NCBI RefSeq assembly: GCF_036763085.1
Contig: NZ_JBAIYU010000002.1
Span: forward strand, 1-57,766
Direction: 5' to 3'
Length of the DNA: 57,766 nt
From: JBAIYU01 sp036763085
GTDB taxonomy: Bacteria > Bacillota > Negativicutes > DSM-1736 > Dendrosporobacteraceae
The notes beneath the pieces were generated by a model. The model was not told where the DNA came from and did not search any database. It saw only the letters and a program-made list of their open reading frames with translations. Shown here one piece after another: positions 31,374 through 40,159 of the stretch (its first letter is position 1; every line of letters starts with the position of its first letter). Both the position numbers and the translations under genes were made by a program.

Positions 31374-32615
31374 TTATTCTTTATATTTTTTTACTAGAAT
31401 TGTAGCATTGTGGCCGCCAAACCCGAATGAGTTGGATATTGCTACATTTACTACTTGTTTACGTGCCACATTTGGAACGTAATCCAAATCTAGATCGTTA
31501 TCAGGAGTTTCATAGTTGATAGTTGGAGGAATCATGTCATTTGCAACAGCAAGTACGGATGCAATAGCTTCGATGCCTCCAGCAGCGCCAAGTAAGTGGC
31601 CTGTCATTGATTTAATTGAGCTTACCGCTACTTTATATGCATGATCTCCAAATAGCGCTTTTATTGCCAGAGATTCATTTTTATCGTTAAGCGGAGTAGA
31701 TGTACCATGGGCGTTAATATAACTAACATCAGACGGAGCGATACCCGCATCCTTAATTGCCATTTCCATACACTTAGCAGCTTGAACGCCCTCAGGAGCT
31801 GGAGCTGTGATATGGTATGCGTCAGCATTAAAGCCATAACCTGCAACTTCGGCATAGATATGCGCACCTCTCGCTAATGCATGCTCTAGGCTCTCAAGAA
31901 TTACAATACCAGAACCTTCACCCATTACAAATCCGTCACGCTCTTTTTCAAAAGGACGAGAAGCTTTTTGCGGCTCATCATTACGTGTAGACATGGCTTT
32001 CATAGCACAAAATCCAGCAACAGCAGCTGGCGAAATGCAAGCCTCTGTACCACCCGCTACCATTACATCAGCATCACCACGCTGAATAATTTTAAACGCA
32101 TCGCCGATAGAATTTGTGCCTGTCGCGCAAGCAGTAACTACACAAGTACTTGGACCTTGCAGACCAAAAGTAATAGATGTTTGTCCTGCTGCCATATTTG
32201 CAATCATCATAGGAACGAAGAATGGGCTAACCCGTCCTGGTCCCTTATCAAACAATGTTTTGTATTGATCGTGGAGAGTATCAATACCACCAATACCAGT
32301 TCCGACAACAACGCCAACACGGGTACGGTCTGTCTTATCGAGATCCATACCAGAATCCTCAAACGCCATTTTTGCTGCTGCAACAGCAAATTGCGTACAT
32401 CTGTCCATACGTTTGGCTTCTTTTTTATCTATATATTTTGCAGGTTCAAAATCCTTAACTTCACCTGCAATACGTGTCGTATAATCGCTTGCATCAAAAC
32501 GAGTAATTGGGCCGATCCCTGACTTTCCAGCCAAAAGGGATTGCCAAAATTCATCTTTACCACTACCCACTGGTGTAATAGCACCAATACCTGTAACTAC
32601 GACTCTTTTCTTCAA
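31374..32615 (-). CDS. fabF: 3-oxoacyl-ACP synthase II
   Basis: 413 residues. The catalytic Cys is in 'CVVTACATGTNSIGDAF' near residue 164, His residues in 'INAHGTSTPLND' and 'SIKSMTGHLLGAAGG'. It condenses malonyl-ACP with growing acyl-ACP. The start is TTG 32615 with AGGTG upstream. It lies 14 nt after the NMO-type gene and just before rnc. Confidence 0.96.
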   Translation of the reverse strand: MKKRVVVTGIGAITPVGSGKDEFWQSLLAGKSGIGPITRFDASDYTTRIAGEVKDFEPAKYIDKKEAKRMDRCTQFAVAAAKMAFEDSGMDLDKTDRTRVGVVVGTGIGGIDTLHDQYKTLFDKGPGRVSPFFVPMMIANMAAGQTSITFGLQGPSTCVVTACATGTNSIGDAFKIIQRGDADVMVAGGTEACISPAAVAGFCAMKAMSTRNDEPQKASRPFEKERDGFVMGEGSGIVILESLEHALARGAHIYAEVAGYGFNADAYHITAPAPEGVQAAKCMEMAIKDAGIAPSDVSYINAHGTSTPLNDKNESLAIKALFGDHAYKVAVSSIKSMTGHLLGAAGGIEAIASVLAVANDMIPPTINYETPDNDLDLDYVPNVARKQVVNVAISNSFGFGGHNATILVKKYKE

Positions 32616-32629
32616 ACCGGATCACCTCA

Positions 32630-33574
32630 CTAATTTATGGCTTCAACTTCTTTTAGAAGTCTAGCAAATATTTCTTTAACTGGTAATATTTCATCTATTT
32701 TATGAATGTACTCGCCCGTAAATACTAGGCCACTTTCAACATCGCCCTGCTGGGCACGAATAAGCGCTTTAATGATACAAAAGTTCTTTTCGCAATGTTT
32801 TAAACAAGCTTCGCAAGAATCAATAGGCGAAGTACTTTCCATTATTTTCTCTGCAAAAGGGTTTCTTACGGCACGGCCAGGAAGTCCTACTGGACTTTTG
32901 ATTATTACTACATCTTCTGGTTTAGCCTTAAGATAAAATTCTTTTAATGCAGGTGCAGCATTTGATTCTACGCTGGCTGCAAAACGAGTACCCATTTGAA
33001 CACCATCGGCGCCTAGTCTTATTACATCAACGATGTCTTGACCAGACATAACGCCGCCAGCACCAATAACCGGAATCTTAACAGCATTCTTAATATCAGG
33101 TATTAGCACCTTCATTGGCTGATCTGTGCCTAAATGTCCGCCTGCTTCTTTACCTTCAACAATAACTGCTGAAGCACCAAGCGCTTCTGAAATTTTAGCT
33201 AATTTAACCGAGGAAACAATTGGTACAATCGGAGTACCAGACTCTTTACCCATACCAAACATATCTCTAGAAAAACCGGCACCTGCCACTACTATATCAA
33301 TGCCTTCATCAATGGCTGTCTTAACAAGGTCAGCAAATTGTCTTGCTGCAACCATTGCGTTTATTCCAATTACTCCTTTTGTAAGAGAACGGGCTAAGCG
33401 AATTTCGTAGCGCAGTTCATCTAAAGACATACCTGATGCAGCAATAAGGCCAATTCCTCCAGCCTCAGCCACAGCAGCTGCTAACCGCGCAGTAGAGATG
33501 CGTATAGCCATTCCGCCTTGAATAATAGGTACTTTAGCCACATGTTGGCCTATTTTAAGTTCTGGAAGTTTCAA
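32630..33574 (-). CDS. NMO/FabK-like flavoprotein with C-terminal Cys cluster
   Basis: 314 residues, FMN-binding TIM barrel of the nitronate monooxygenase/FabK superfamily: 'VPIIQGGMAIRIS', 'IDIVVAGAGFS', 'VIVEGKEAGGHLG', 'VIGAGGVMSGQDIVDVIRLG', 'GVQMGTRFAAS'. It differs from canonical FabK (35635-36579) by a C-terminal cluster CxxCxxxCxxxxC near residues 267-280 ('CEACLKHCEKNFC'), which could bind zinc or an Fe-S cluster. It is located between acpP and fabF, so an acyl-ACP-linked reduction or a nitronate/quinone reaction is possible. TTG 33574 follows GGAGGAG. Confidence 0.8.
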   Translation of the reverse strand: MKLPELKIGQHVAKVPIIQGGMAIRISTARLAAAVAEAGGIGLIAASGMSLDELRYEIRLARSLTKGVIGINAMVAARQFADLVKTAIDEGIDIVVAGAGFSRDMFGMGKESGTPIVPIVSSVKLAKISEALGASAVIVEGKEAGGHLGTDQPMKVLIPDIKNAVKIPVIGAGGVMSGQDIVDVIRLGADGVQMGTRFAASVESNAAPALKEFYLKAKPEDVVIIKSPVGLPGRAVRNPFAEKIMESTSPIDSCEACLKHCEKNFCIIKALIRAQQGDVESGLVFTGEYIHKIDEILPVKEIFARLLKEVEAIN

Positions 33575-33612
33575 GAATTAACTCCTCCATTCAAGTAACG
33601 CATTACCTTTAA

Positions 33613-33647
33613 GAAAGTCCCGTAAAAGGAGCTTTCACGGGACTTTC
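33613..33647 (-). terminator. Long stem-loop after acpP
   Basis: GAAAGTCCCGT and its exact complement close a loop that itself pairs AAAG/CTTT. It lies 18 nt after the acpP stop. The U-run is short, so it may be a partial terminator that lets acpP be expressed more than the genes after it. Confidence 0.65.
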
Positions 33648-33664
33648 TCATTACGGTAATATCT

Positions 33665-33901
33665 TTAGCCTTGCTTCTCCTGGTCTATGTAGGTCACAGC
33701 GTCTTTTACTGTTTTAATTTTTTCGGCCACTTCATCAGGAATCTCAATGTTAAATTCCTCTTCAAACGCCATAATCAACTCAACAATATCAAGAGAATCT
33801 GCACCTAAATCATCGATAAAAGTGGAATCGATAGCAACATCGGCTTCATCAACGCCAAGTTGTTCTACTACGATTTCTTTAACTTTGTCAAAAGTTGTCA
33901 T
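33665..33901 (-). CDS. acpP: Acyl carrier protein
   Basis: 78 residues, acidic. The phosphopantetheine attachment Ser is in 'DDLGADSLDIVELIMAFEEE'. It carries acyl chains for the Fab enzymes and PlsX. AAGGAGGTG lies before ATG 33901; the longer open frame from 33919 starts in the SD. A long stem-loop follows, fitting its high required level. Confidence 0.97.
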   Translation of the reverse strand: MTTFDKVKEIVVEQLGVDEADVAIDSTFIDDLGADSLDIVELIMAFEEEFNIEIPDEVAEKIKTVKDAVTYIDQEKQG

Positions 33902-33926
33902 GATTTCACCTCCTTCCAAGGTTTAT

Positions 33927-34670
33927 TTACATAACCATACCGCCATCTACATTCAATGTTTGACCAGTAATATAGTTTGCTGCTTCTGAAACTAAAAATA
34001 ACACAGCAGCGGAAATATCATCAGTGGACCCTAATCTGCCTAACGGAATTTTGGTCGTTAACTCAGATTTAACTTGATCTGGCAATACCGCAGTCATGTC
34101 TGTTGCAATAAAACCAGGAGCAACAGCATTAACCGTAATACCGCGCGATGCTAATTCTTTAGCCATTGACTTAGTAAAGCCTATAACTCCAGCTTTAGCG
34201 GCCGCATAATTCGACTGACCAGCATTGCCAGTGATTCCAACAACTGAAGTCATGTTAATTATCTTACCGCATTTTTGCTTCATCATAATGCGCGATACAG
34301 CTTTTGTACAATTATAAATACCTTTTAAGTTAGTATTCATAACAGCATCCCAGTCTTCTTCCTTCATTCTCATGAGTAGATTATCCCGAGTAATTCCAGC
34401 ATTATTGACTAATATATCAATTCGGCCGTAACTGTCCATCACTTGTTTCACCATCGCATCAACTGATTCGCTGCTTGCAACATCGCTCTGGATTATTATA
34501 GCCTCACCGCCGTTAGACTTAATTACATTTTCAACGTCTTGTGCTGCAGTTATGTTACCAGAATAATTAATTATTACCTTAGCTCCGGCTTTTGCTAGCT
34601 CAATTGCAACTGCGCGGCCAATTCCTCTGGAAGCTCCGGTAATTAGTGCCACTTTACCGTCTAAATGCAT
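33927..34670 (-). CDS. fabG: 3-oxoacyl-ACP reductase
   Basis: 247 residues, SDR family. NADPH motif 'ALITGASRGIGRAVAIEL', 'NNAGITRDNLLMRM', catalytic Ser in 'IINMTSVVGITGNAGQ' and Tyr-x3-Lys in 'SNYAAAKAGVIGF'. The start is ATG 34670 with AAGGAGG upstream, 1 nt after the fabD stop. The C-terminus 'TLNVDGGMVM' is standard. Confidence 0.96.
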   Translation of the reverse strand: MHLDGKVALITGASRGIGRAVAIELAKAGAKVIINYSGNITAAQDVENVIKSNGGEAIIIQSDVASSESVDAMVKQVMDSYGRIDILVNNAGITRDNLLMRMKEEDWDAVMNTNLKGIYNCTKAVSRIMMKQKCGKIINMTSVVGITGNAGQSNYAAAKAGVIGFTKSMAKELASRGITVNAVAPGFIATDMTAVLPDQVKSELTTKIPLGRLGSTDDISAAVLFLVSEAANYITGQTLNVDGGMVM

Positions 34671-34671
34671 T

Positions 34672-35616
34672 TTAGCGAACCTCCTTGAAATAATCAAGGG
34701 TTTTTTCTAAGGAAGCAATATCTTCTACATTTAAATTATGAACTTCTTTTGCAATTTTCTTAGTAAACCCTGTTAGAACCTTACCAGGACCAACTTCGAC
34801 AAATGTATCTGCTCCAAAGGCAGTCATTTCCTCGACACAATCTTCCCATTTTACAGGGCTGGCTGCTTGTTCAACAAGCAGTCCTTTAATAACATTGCTA
34901 TCGGTCATTATTTTACCGGTAACATTAGCTACTACAGGAATTGTCGCATCATTAACTGTTAGTTTGTCTAATTCGGCAGATAACTTTTCCGCGGCTGGTT
35001 GCATTAGAGTACTATGGAACGGTGCACTGACCGGTAGCATCACAGCTCTTTTAGCACCCGCTGCTTTAAGCATTTCCACTGCTTTTTCAACAGCTTCTGC
35101 TGTACCGGCAATAACCACCTGTCCAGGGCAATTAAAATTAACTGCCTGAACTGCCCCAAACTCAGCCTGAGCTTTTTCACAAACATCGATAATTATATTT
35201 CTGTCAAGACCTAATATGGCTGCCATACTGCCCTGACCTATCGGCACCGCTTGTTGCATATACTGGCCGCGCTTATTTACTAATTTTACAGCATCACTAA
35301 AGCTAAGCGCTCCAGCTGCTACCAATGCTGAGTACTCACCGAGGCTGTGACCAGCAACAATATCAGGTGTAATACCTTGCTGCTTTAATAACTCATAGCA
35401 AATTACACTTACAGTTAAGATTGCAGGCTGAGTATTATAAGTTTTGCGCAAGTCTTCTTCAGGTCCGTTAAAGCACATATCCATAATGGAAAAACCTAAA
35501 GCTTCGTCAGCCTTATGGAATAACTCTCTTGCAACTTCATATTTTTCATATAATTCTTTCCCCATCCCGACTACTTGAGAGCCTTGACCAGGAAATACAA
35601 ATGCAACTTTTCCCAT
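34672..35616 (-). CDS. fabD: Malonyl-CoA:ACP transacylase
   Basis: 314 residues. N-terminal 'VAFVFPGQGSQVVGMGKEL', catalytic Ser in 'VAGHSLGEYSALVAAG' near residue 92, catalytic His in 'LPVSAPFHSTLM'. It loads malonyl groups on ACP. AGGAG precedes the ATG. It lies between fabK and fabG. Confidence 0.96.
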   Translation of the reverse strand: MGKVAFVFPGQGSQVVGMGKELYEKYEVARELFHKADEALGFSIMDMCFNGPEEDLRKTYNTQPAILTVSVICYELLKQQGITPDIVAGHSLGEYSALVAAGALSFSDAVKLVNKRGQYMQQAVPIGQGSMAAILGLDRNIIIDVCEKAQAEFGAVQAVNFNCPGQVVIAGTAEAVEKAVEMLKAAGAKRAVMLPVSAPFHSTLMQPAAEKLSAELDKLTVNDATIPVVANVTGKIMTDSNVIKGLLVEQAASPVKWEDCVEEMTAFGADTFVEVGPGKVLTGFTKKIAKEVHNLNVEDIASLEKTLDYFKEVR

Positions 35617-35634
35617 AGTTATTTTCTCCTATTA

Positions 35635-36579
35635 TCATTCCACAATATTTTTTATATCAGTCATTACTTGTGGTATTCCACTAATTAAATCCTGAATAAT
35701 ATCGTCGACAGTCTTTATACAATCAATCATTCCCGCGATTTGACCAATCATTACAGAACCGTAGTCGACATCGCCTTCATGTGCCGCAATCCGAAGTTTG
35801 CCTGCTCCGAGGTTTTCAAGTTCTTCCACGCTTGCGCCGCGTTTTTCCATCTCACTGTATTCACGAGTCAGTTTGTTAGCAATAACCCTGACCGGATGAC
35901 CGGTAGATACACCTGTAACTACAGTTGAACGATCTTTAGCTTTTATAACTGCCTGCTTATATTTTTCATGTGCAATACACTCTTGGGACGCAACAAAACG
36001 CGATCCAATTTGGACGCCTTGAGCACCTAGTGCTAAAGCGGCAACGACACCTCTAGAATCAGCAATACCACCTGCTGCAATAACAGGAATACTTACAGCA
36101 TCAGCTATTTGCGGAACTAACGCCATAGTAGTGATTTCTCCTACATGCCCACCACTTTCCATACCTTCAGCAATAAGAGCATCTACGCCTATTCTTTCAA
36201 GTCTTTTTGCTAATGCAACAGATGCCACTACTGGAATAACTTTACTTCCAATTTCTTTTAATGCCGGAATATATTCTCCTGGATTACCAGCACCAGTGGT
36301 AACAACAGGTACACGTTCTTCAATAACCACTTGCATTACTTCTTTAACATATGGTGACATAAGCATGATATTAACACCAAATGGTTTAGTAGTTAATGCT
36401 TTAGTTTTTTGAATTTCTTTTCTAAGCGCATCAGGAGGCATATGCCCTGCTCCGATCACTCCTAAGCCGCCAGCATTAGACACAGCTGCTACTAACTCAG
36501 CAGTTGCAATCCATGCCATACCGCCTTGTAAAATAGGATATTTAATATTCAATAATTGGCAAATTTTATTATTTATCAA
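35635..36579 (-). CDS. fabK: Enoyl-ACP reductase II (FMN)
   Basis: 314 residues, the FabK form of enoyl reductase: 'YPILQGGMAWIATAELVAAV', 'VTTGAGNPGEYIP', 'IAEGMESGGHVGEITTMALV', 'IAAGGIADSRGVVAALALGA', 'GVQIGSRFVAS'. It catalyses the last reduction of each elongation cycle and is triclosan-resistant in studied species. No fabI is seen in the cluster. TTG 36579 follows AGGGGG. It is placed between fabH and fabD as in many clostridial fab operons. Confidence 0.94.
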   Translation of the reverse strand: MINNKICQLLNIKYPILQGGMAWIATAELVAAVSNAGGLGVIGAGHMPPDALRKEIQKTKALTTKPFGVNIMLMSPYVKEVMQVVIEERVPVVTTGAGNPGEYIPALKEIGSKVIPVVASVALAKRLERIGVDALIAEGMESGGHVGEITTMALVPQIADAVSIPVIAAGGIADSRGVVAALALGAQGVQIGSRFVASQECIAHEKYKQAVIKAKDRSTVVTGVSTGHPVRVIANKLTREYSEMEKRGASVEELENLGAGKLRIAAHEGDVDYGSVMIGQIAGMIDCIKTVDDIIQDLISGIPQVMTDIKNIVE

Positions 36580-36582
36580 AAC

Positions 36583-37587
36583 CTAATCCCCCTTGCACCA
36601 TTTTAATACGCACGATGCCCACGTAAGTCCAGCACCAAATCCAACTAATACAACAATATCGCCTTTTTTGACTCTTCCGCTTTTTACTGTTTCAGCTAAA
36701 GCAATAGGAATGGATGCAGCTGATGTATTGCCGTATTTATCAACATTAACTACCACCTTATCCATAGGGACCTTAAGACGCTTAGCTGCAGATTGGATTA
36801 TTCGAATATTAGCTTGATGCGGTATCAGACAATCTATACTTTCAGGATCTAGCCCTGCATCGTCTAATGCCTTAACAGCAGCTTCTCCCATTACTTTAAC
36901 TGCAAATTTAAACACTTCATTACCATTCATATGTATAAAGTGCAATTTATTATTGCAAGTTTCAATAGATGTAGGCTGACGAGATCCACCAGCTGGAACT
37001 TTCAGTAAGTCGCCGCCAGATCCATCTGCACCAAGTTCTACCCCTAATATGCCATAGCCGTCTTCTACTTGACCTAGTACAGCGGCCCCAGCACCATCAC
37101 CAAACAAGATGCAGGTATTACGATCTTCCCAGTCAATGATTTTTGAAAGTGTTTCAGCACCAATCACTAAAACTTTTTTATAAACACCTGACTTTATGAA
37201 AGAACTCGCTACAACCATACCATAAGTAAATCCAGAACACGCAGCTGACAAGTCAAAGGCTGCAGCGTTTTTAGCTTTTAATCTATCTTGAACCAGACAA
37301 GCTACTGATGGAAAAGACATATCCGGTGTAACAGTAGCTACAATTATAAGGTCTATCTCCTCAGCAGTAATACCAGCGTCAGCAAGCGCCATTTCAGCAG
37401 CCTTAGCTGCAATATCTGATGTCGCCGTATCACCATCAGCCACTCGCCGCTCCTTAATACCTGTTCTCTCAAATATCCATTCGTCGGAAGTTTCTACTAC
37501 CTTCTCCAAATCAGCATTTGTTACTATTTTTTCTGGAAGATATGATCCTACGCCTATTATACCTACAGCTTTATTATTCACCGTCAT
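36583..37587 (-). CDS. fabH: 3-oxoacyl-ACP synthase III
   Basis: 334 residues. Catalytic Cys in 'FDLSAACSGFTYGMVVA', His in 'IPHQANIRIIQ', Asn in 'KYGNTSAASIPIAL'. It starts chain synthesis from acyl-CoA and malonyl-ACP. The start overlaps the end of plsX by 14 nt, so they are coupled. AGGGGA precedes the ATG. Confidence 0.96.
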   Translation of the reverse strand: MTVNNKAVGIIGVGSYLPEKIVTNADLEKVVETSDEWIFERTGIKERRVADGDTATSDIAAKAAEMALADAGITAEEIDLIIVATVTPDMSFPSVACLVQDRLKAKNAAAFDLSAACSGFTYGMVVASSFIKSGVYKKVLVIGAETLSKIIDWEDRNTCILFGDGAGAAVLGQVEDGYGILGVELGADGSGGDLLKVPAGGSRQPTSIETCNNKLHFIHMNGNEVFKFAVKVMGEAAVKALDDAGLDPESIDCLIPHQANIRIIQSAAKRLKVPMDKVVVNVDKYGNTSAASIPIALAETVKSGRVKKGDIVVLVGFGAGLTWASCVLKWCKGD

Positions 37588-38593
37588 TGTTTAAAATCCC
37601 CTCCTTTGCTATATTCTCCCGAATATGTTCAACAACCTTGTTCTCATTAAATTCTATTGCTACCCGTATGGCGTTTTTAATCGCTTTAGCTTTGGAACTA
37701 CCGTGACATATTATAAAACAACCATCTACTCCAAGCAAAGGAGCACCACCATATTCAGCATAATCGATTTTTTTCTTAAGGCTTTTGAGCGCCGGCAAAA
37801 CCATGAGCGATGCGATTTTAGTCATAAGACCGCTATTTTTTATTGATTCTTTTATAAGCTGCATTATCGCACCAGCAAGACCTTCACCAAACTTTAGCAC
37901 AACATTGCCAACAAAGCCATCACATACAACTACATCGACCGTTCCTTTTGGAATGTCGCGGCCTTCAGCGTTCCCGATAAAATTTATAGTCTGAAGTTTT
38001 TGGAGCATCGGATATGTGGCTAATACCTGTTCATTGCCTTTAGTCTCTTCTTCCCCAATATTCAGCAATCCTATGCGAGGATTTTTTATTCCTAAGATAT
38101 ACTCGGCGTAAATTGACCCCATAATAGCACTTTGCACTAAATGTTTTGGCTTGCTGTCGACATTAGCACCTGAGTCTAATAGTACGGTTGTACCGCTTAT
38201 ATTAGGCATCGGAGTTGCAATTGTCGGACGCTCGATACCTTTAATGCGCCCTAGTCCGAAAAGTGCTGCGGCTACACCAGCCCCAGTGCTTCCGGCTGAG
38301 ATAACCCCATCGCAAACCCCTTCTTTTACTAGCCTTGTTGCAACAACCACCGAAGCATCTTTTTTCTTGCGAATAGCAGCTCCCGGATGTTCCTGCATCT
38401 CTATTACTTCGCTTGCGTGCTGAATAGCAATATTTAAATTTTTAGTATCGTTCTTATGTAATATTTTCTCAATTTGTGCTTGGTCGCCGACGAGAACTAT
38501 GTCACATTGATACTCTTTAGCAGCTTCTATTGCTCCTAATACTATTTGCTCTGGGGCGTAATCACTCCCCATCGCGTCAACTGCGATTTTCAT
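37574..38593 (-). CDS. plsX: Phosphate acyltransferase PlsX
   Basis: 339 residues. Motifs 'MKIAVDAMGSDYAPEQIVLG', 'HASEVIEMQEHPGAAIRKKK', 'DGVISAGSTGAGVAAAL' and 'LLDSGANVDSKPKHLVQ' are typical. It converts acyl-ACP to acyl-phosphate for PlsY, linking fatty acid and phospholipid synthesis. GGGAGA precedes the ATG, 16 nt after the fapR stop. Confidence 0.96.
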   Translation of the reverse strand: MKIAVDAMGSDYAPEQIVLGAIEAAKEYQCDIVLVGDQAQIEKILHKNDTKNLNIAIQHASEVIEMQEHPGAAIRKKKDASVVVATRLVKEGVCDGVISAGSTGAGVAAALFGLGRIKGIERPTIATPMPNISGTTVLLDSGANVDSKPKHLVQSAIMGSIYAEYILGIKNPRIGLLNIGEEETKGNEQVLATYPMLQKLQTINFIGNAEGRDIPKGTVDVVVCDGFVGNVVLKFGEGLAGAIMQLIKESIKNSGLMTKIASLMVLPALKSLKKKIDYAEYGGAPLLGVDGCFIICHGSSKAKAIKNAIRVAIEFNENKVVEHIRENIAKEGILNNDGE

Positions 38594-38609
38594 TGAGTAT
38601 CTCCCTTCG

Positions 38610-39164
38610 TTAGTCCAATGAAACCATAATAAATTTTGCGCGAAAAACTTCTTGCGCTTCGTTCCTAGTTTTTACCCAAATAAAATATTTATTGCCTCTT
38701 TGTTTAACAACTTCTGCTTTTGCGACTAATTTTTCACCTATTTTAATTGGTACTTTATATTTAATGTTGGCGACACCTGTTACAGCTGCCGGAGCATCTA
38801 TAACAGCCAGTGCCAGCGAATTGGCTTGTGAAAAGACGTGGTGACCACGCGCGACTTGAGTTTTTTCAAATACCATTTCCGGTGTAACAACCATCATCGA
38901 AATACCTGATTTACCTAATACTAAGTCAATCAGATCTCCAACAACCTCGCCTTTAGATATAGCTTTTACTTTAGTCTGAGCATCTTCCGCCATTAGCTTA
39001 GTGCGTTCACGAAGTTCTGGTATACCTAGTTCCAACCGATCTAGTCTAATTGTCTGGACACTAACGTCTAATAATCTAGCTAATTCCTCGTCAGTAAGGA
39101 ATGGGCTAGACTGAATTTTTTCAATTAATTGCTGTTGTCTGTGTTTTTTTTGTATTCTCGCCAT
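38610..39164 (-). CDS. fapR: FapR, malonyl-CoA-responsive repressor of lipid synthesis
   Basis: 184 residues. The N-terminal HTH ('LTDEELARLLDVSVQTIRLD') is joined to a hot-dog fold domain ('GISMMVVTPEMVFEKTQVAR', 'GHHVFSQANSLALAVID'). In Bacillus, malonyl-CoA releases FapR from its operators. It is first in the fap-pls-fab operon. A candidate FapR half-site (TTAGTACTAG) lies between its promoter and ATG, consistent with autoregulation. Confidence 0.94.
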   Translation of the reverse strand: MARIQKKHRQQQLIEKIQSSPFLTDEELARLLDVSVQTIRLDRLELGIPELRERTKLMAEDAQTKVKAISKGEVVGDLIDLVLGKSGISMMVVTPEMVFEKTQVARGHHVFSQANSLALAVIDAPAAVTGVANIKYKVPIKIGEKLVAKAEVVKQRGNKYFIWVKTRNEAQEVFRAKFIMVSLD

Positions 39165-39184
39165 TACATCACCTAGTTTTATCA

Positions 39185-39194
39185 GTTAGTACTA
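39185..39194. promoter_or_regulatory. Candidate FapR operator half-site
   Basis: TTAGTACTAG closely matches one half of the Bacillus FapR operator (TTAGTACCTG type). It lies about 12 nt downstream of the expected transcription start of fapR. The second half (toward 39202) is degenerate. Confidence 0.4.
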
Positions 39195-39213
39195 GAACCA
39201 GTTGTTAATACCT

Positions 39214-39242
39214 ATTATAGCCATTAACTTTCAATAATGCAA
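39214..39242 (-). promoter_or_regulatory. Sigma-A promoter of fapR operon
   Basis: TTGCAT (39242-39237), 17 nt, TATAAT (39219-39214). It drives fapR-plsX-fab genes. Confidence 0.7.
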
Positions 39243-39252
39243 GTAAAAACGA

Positions 39253-39292
39253 GTGAGCAAGACAGAGTCTTAATAACTCATATCTTGCTCAC
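39253..39292 (-). terminator. Terminator after rpmF
   Basis: 10-bp stem GTGAGCAAGA/TCTTGCTCAC with an AT-rich 20-nt loop, followed on the minus strand by TCGTTTTT. It isolates rpmF from the fapR operon. Confidence 0.75.
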
Positions 39293-39303
39293 ACTGGAAA
39301 ATA

Positions 39304-39480
39304 TTATTCTGCTTTAACTACTATCTTACCATTGTAGTGACCACACTCAGGACATACACGGTGCGGCATTTTTGGTTCATGACATTGCGGACATGCAATA
39401 AGACCAGGAACAGTTAGTTTCCAGTTAGCACGACGTTTATCACGACGAGCCTTGGACGTTTTACGCTTAGGTACTGCCAT
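39304..39480 (-). CDS. rpmF: 50S ribosomal protein L32
   Basis: 58 residues: 'MAVPKRKTSKARRDKRRANW' and two CxxC pairs (CPQC, CPEC) that form the zinc-binding form of L32. A GGAGG precedes the ATG at 39480. It follows the DUF177 gene by about 65 nt, the conserved ylbN-rpmF pair, and is followed by a terminator. The zinc form is common in anaerobic Firmicutes; no zinc-free paralog is seen here. Confidence 0.96.
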   Translation of the reverse strand: MAVPKRKTSKARRDKRRANWKLTVPGLIACPQCHEPKMPHRVCPECGHYNGKIVVKAE

Positions 39481-39546
39481 TTACTACACCTCCTTAACAG
39501 CGAACGTTCAACTTGCGAGTTAGAGCCCTCATAAGAAGTAACTCAG

Positions 39547-40053
39547 CTAGTCTTTATTAAAAAATTTTTGTAATTCGGCAAGCCTAGGATCAACGATATG
39601 ACGATCACAAGAACATTCTGACTGGTTAAGATTGTTACCACATTTTATGCAAAGACCGCGGCACTCTTCTTTACAAACAGTGCTTATAGGCTGTGCAAGT
39701 AGAATATTTTCACGAACTAACTCCGAAAGGTCTATTTCATCACCCTGAAAATAGCTAATATCTTCCTCGCTATCATCAGAGCTATTGCCTTCCAGAAACT
39801 CTTCGTTAAAGGCTATTTCTACATTAGTACAAAATTCATCCAGACAGCGATCACATTGGTAGCACGCAACAGCATTAATAGCTCCTGTCACTTCAAGAGC
39901 TCTACCTGTGTTTACAACTTGACCTTCAACATTTATGTCGTTATCTGTCCATGGGTGCTCATCGCCGATACCCAATTGTTCAGCAGAAGTGACGAACTTA
40001 AACATATGCCGGCTACCAATTTCATTCTTCGCCTGTGTTACATTAATTTTCAT
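39547..40053 (-). CDS. ylbN: DUF177 (YceD/YlbN) protein
   Basis: 168 residues. The conserved core has two Cys pairs in the middle ('CYQCDRCLDEF') and a Cys-rich C-terminus ('CKEECRGLCIKCGNN', 'CSCDRH'), with acidic stretches between. YceD-family proteins are linked to 23S rRNA metabolism and are co-transcribed with rpmF. The start is the second of two adjacent ATGs (40053), 7 nt after GGTGG. A perfect sigma-A promoter at 40076-40104 places transcription start about 16 nt before it, ruling out the much longer upstream frame (to 40149). Confidence 0.9.
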   Translation of the reverse strand: MKINVTQAKNEIGSRHMFKFVTSAEQLGIGDEHPWTDNDINVEGQVVNTGRALEVTGAINAVACYQCDRCLDEFCTNVEIAFNEEFLEGNSSDDSEEDISYFQGDEIDLSELVRENILLAQPISTVCKEECRGLCIKCGNNLNQSECSCDRHIVDPRLAELQKFFNKD

Positions 40054-40075
40054 CATTTTCCACCAACCTTCATCT

Positions 40076-40104
40076 ATTATAGCTACCACTATAATGTTTG
40101 TCAA
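40076..40104 (-). promoter_or_regulatory. Consensus sigma-A promoter of DUF177-rpmF
   Basis: TTGACA (40104-40099), 17 nt, TATAAT (40081-40076). Perfect hexamers and spacing. Confidence 0.92.
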
Positions 40105-40112
40105 GAAATCTA

Positions 40113-40146
40113 AAGGTAGGAACGTACTATTACGCGCTCCTACCTT
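40113..40146 (-). terminator. Hairpin after ackA
   Basis: 9-bp stem AAGGTAGGA/TCCTACCTT just after the ackA stop codon, with a loop of about 16 nt. The U-run is weak. Confidence 0.6.
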
Positions 40147-40159
40147 CATTTATTCTATT

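Noticed and set aside
39547..40149. 200-residue version of the DUF177 protein
   Set aside because: A perfect sigma-A promoter lies inside the extension, so the shorter form is transcribed.
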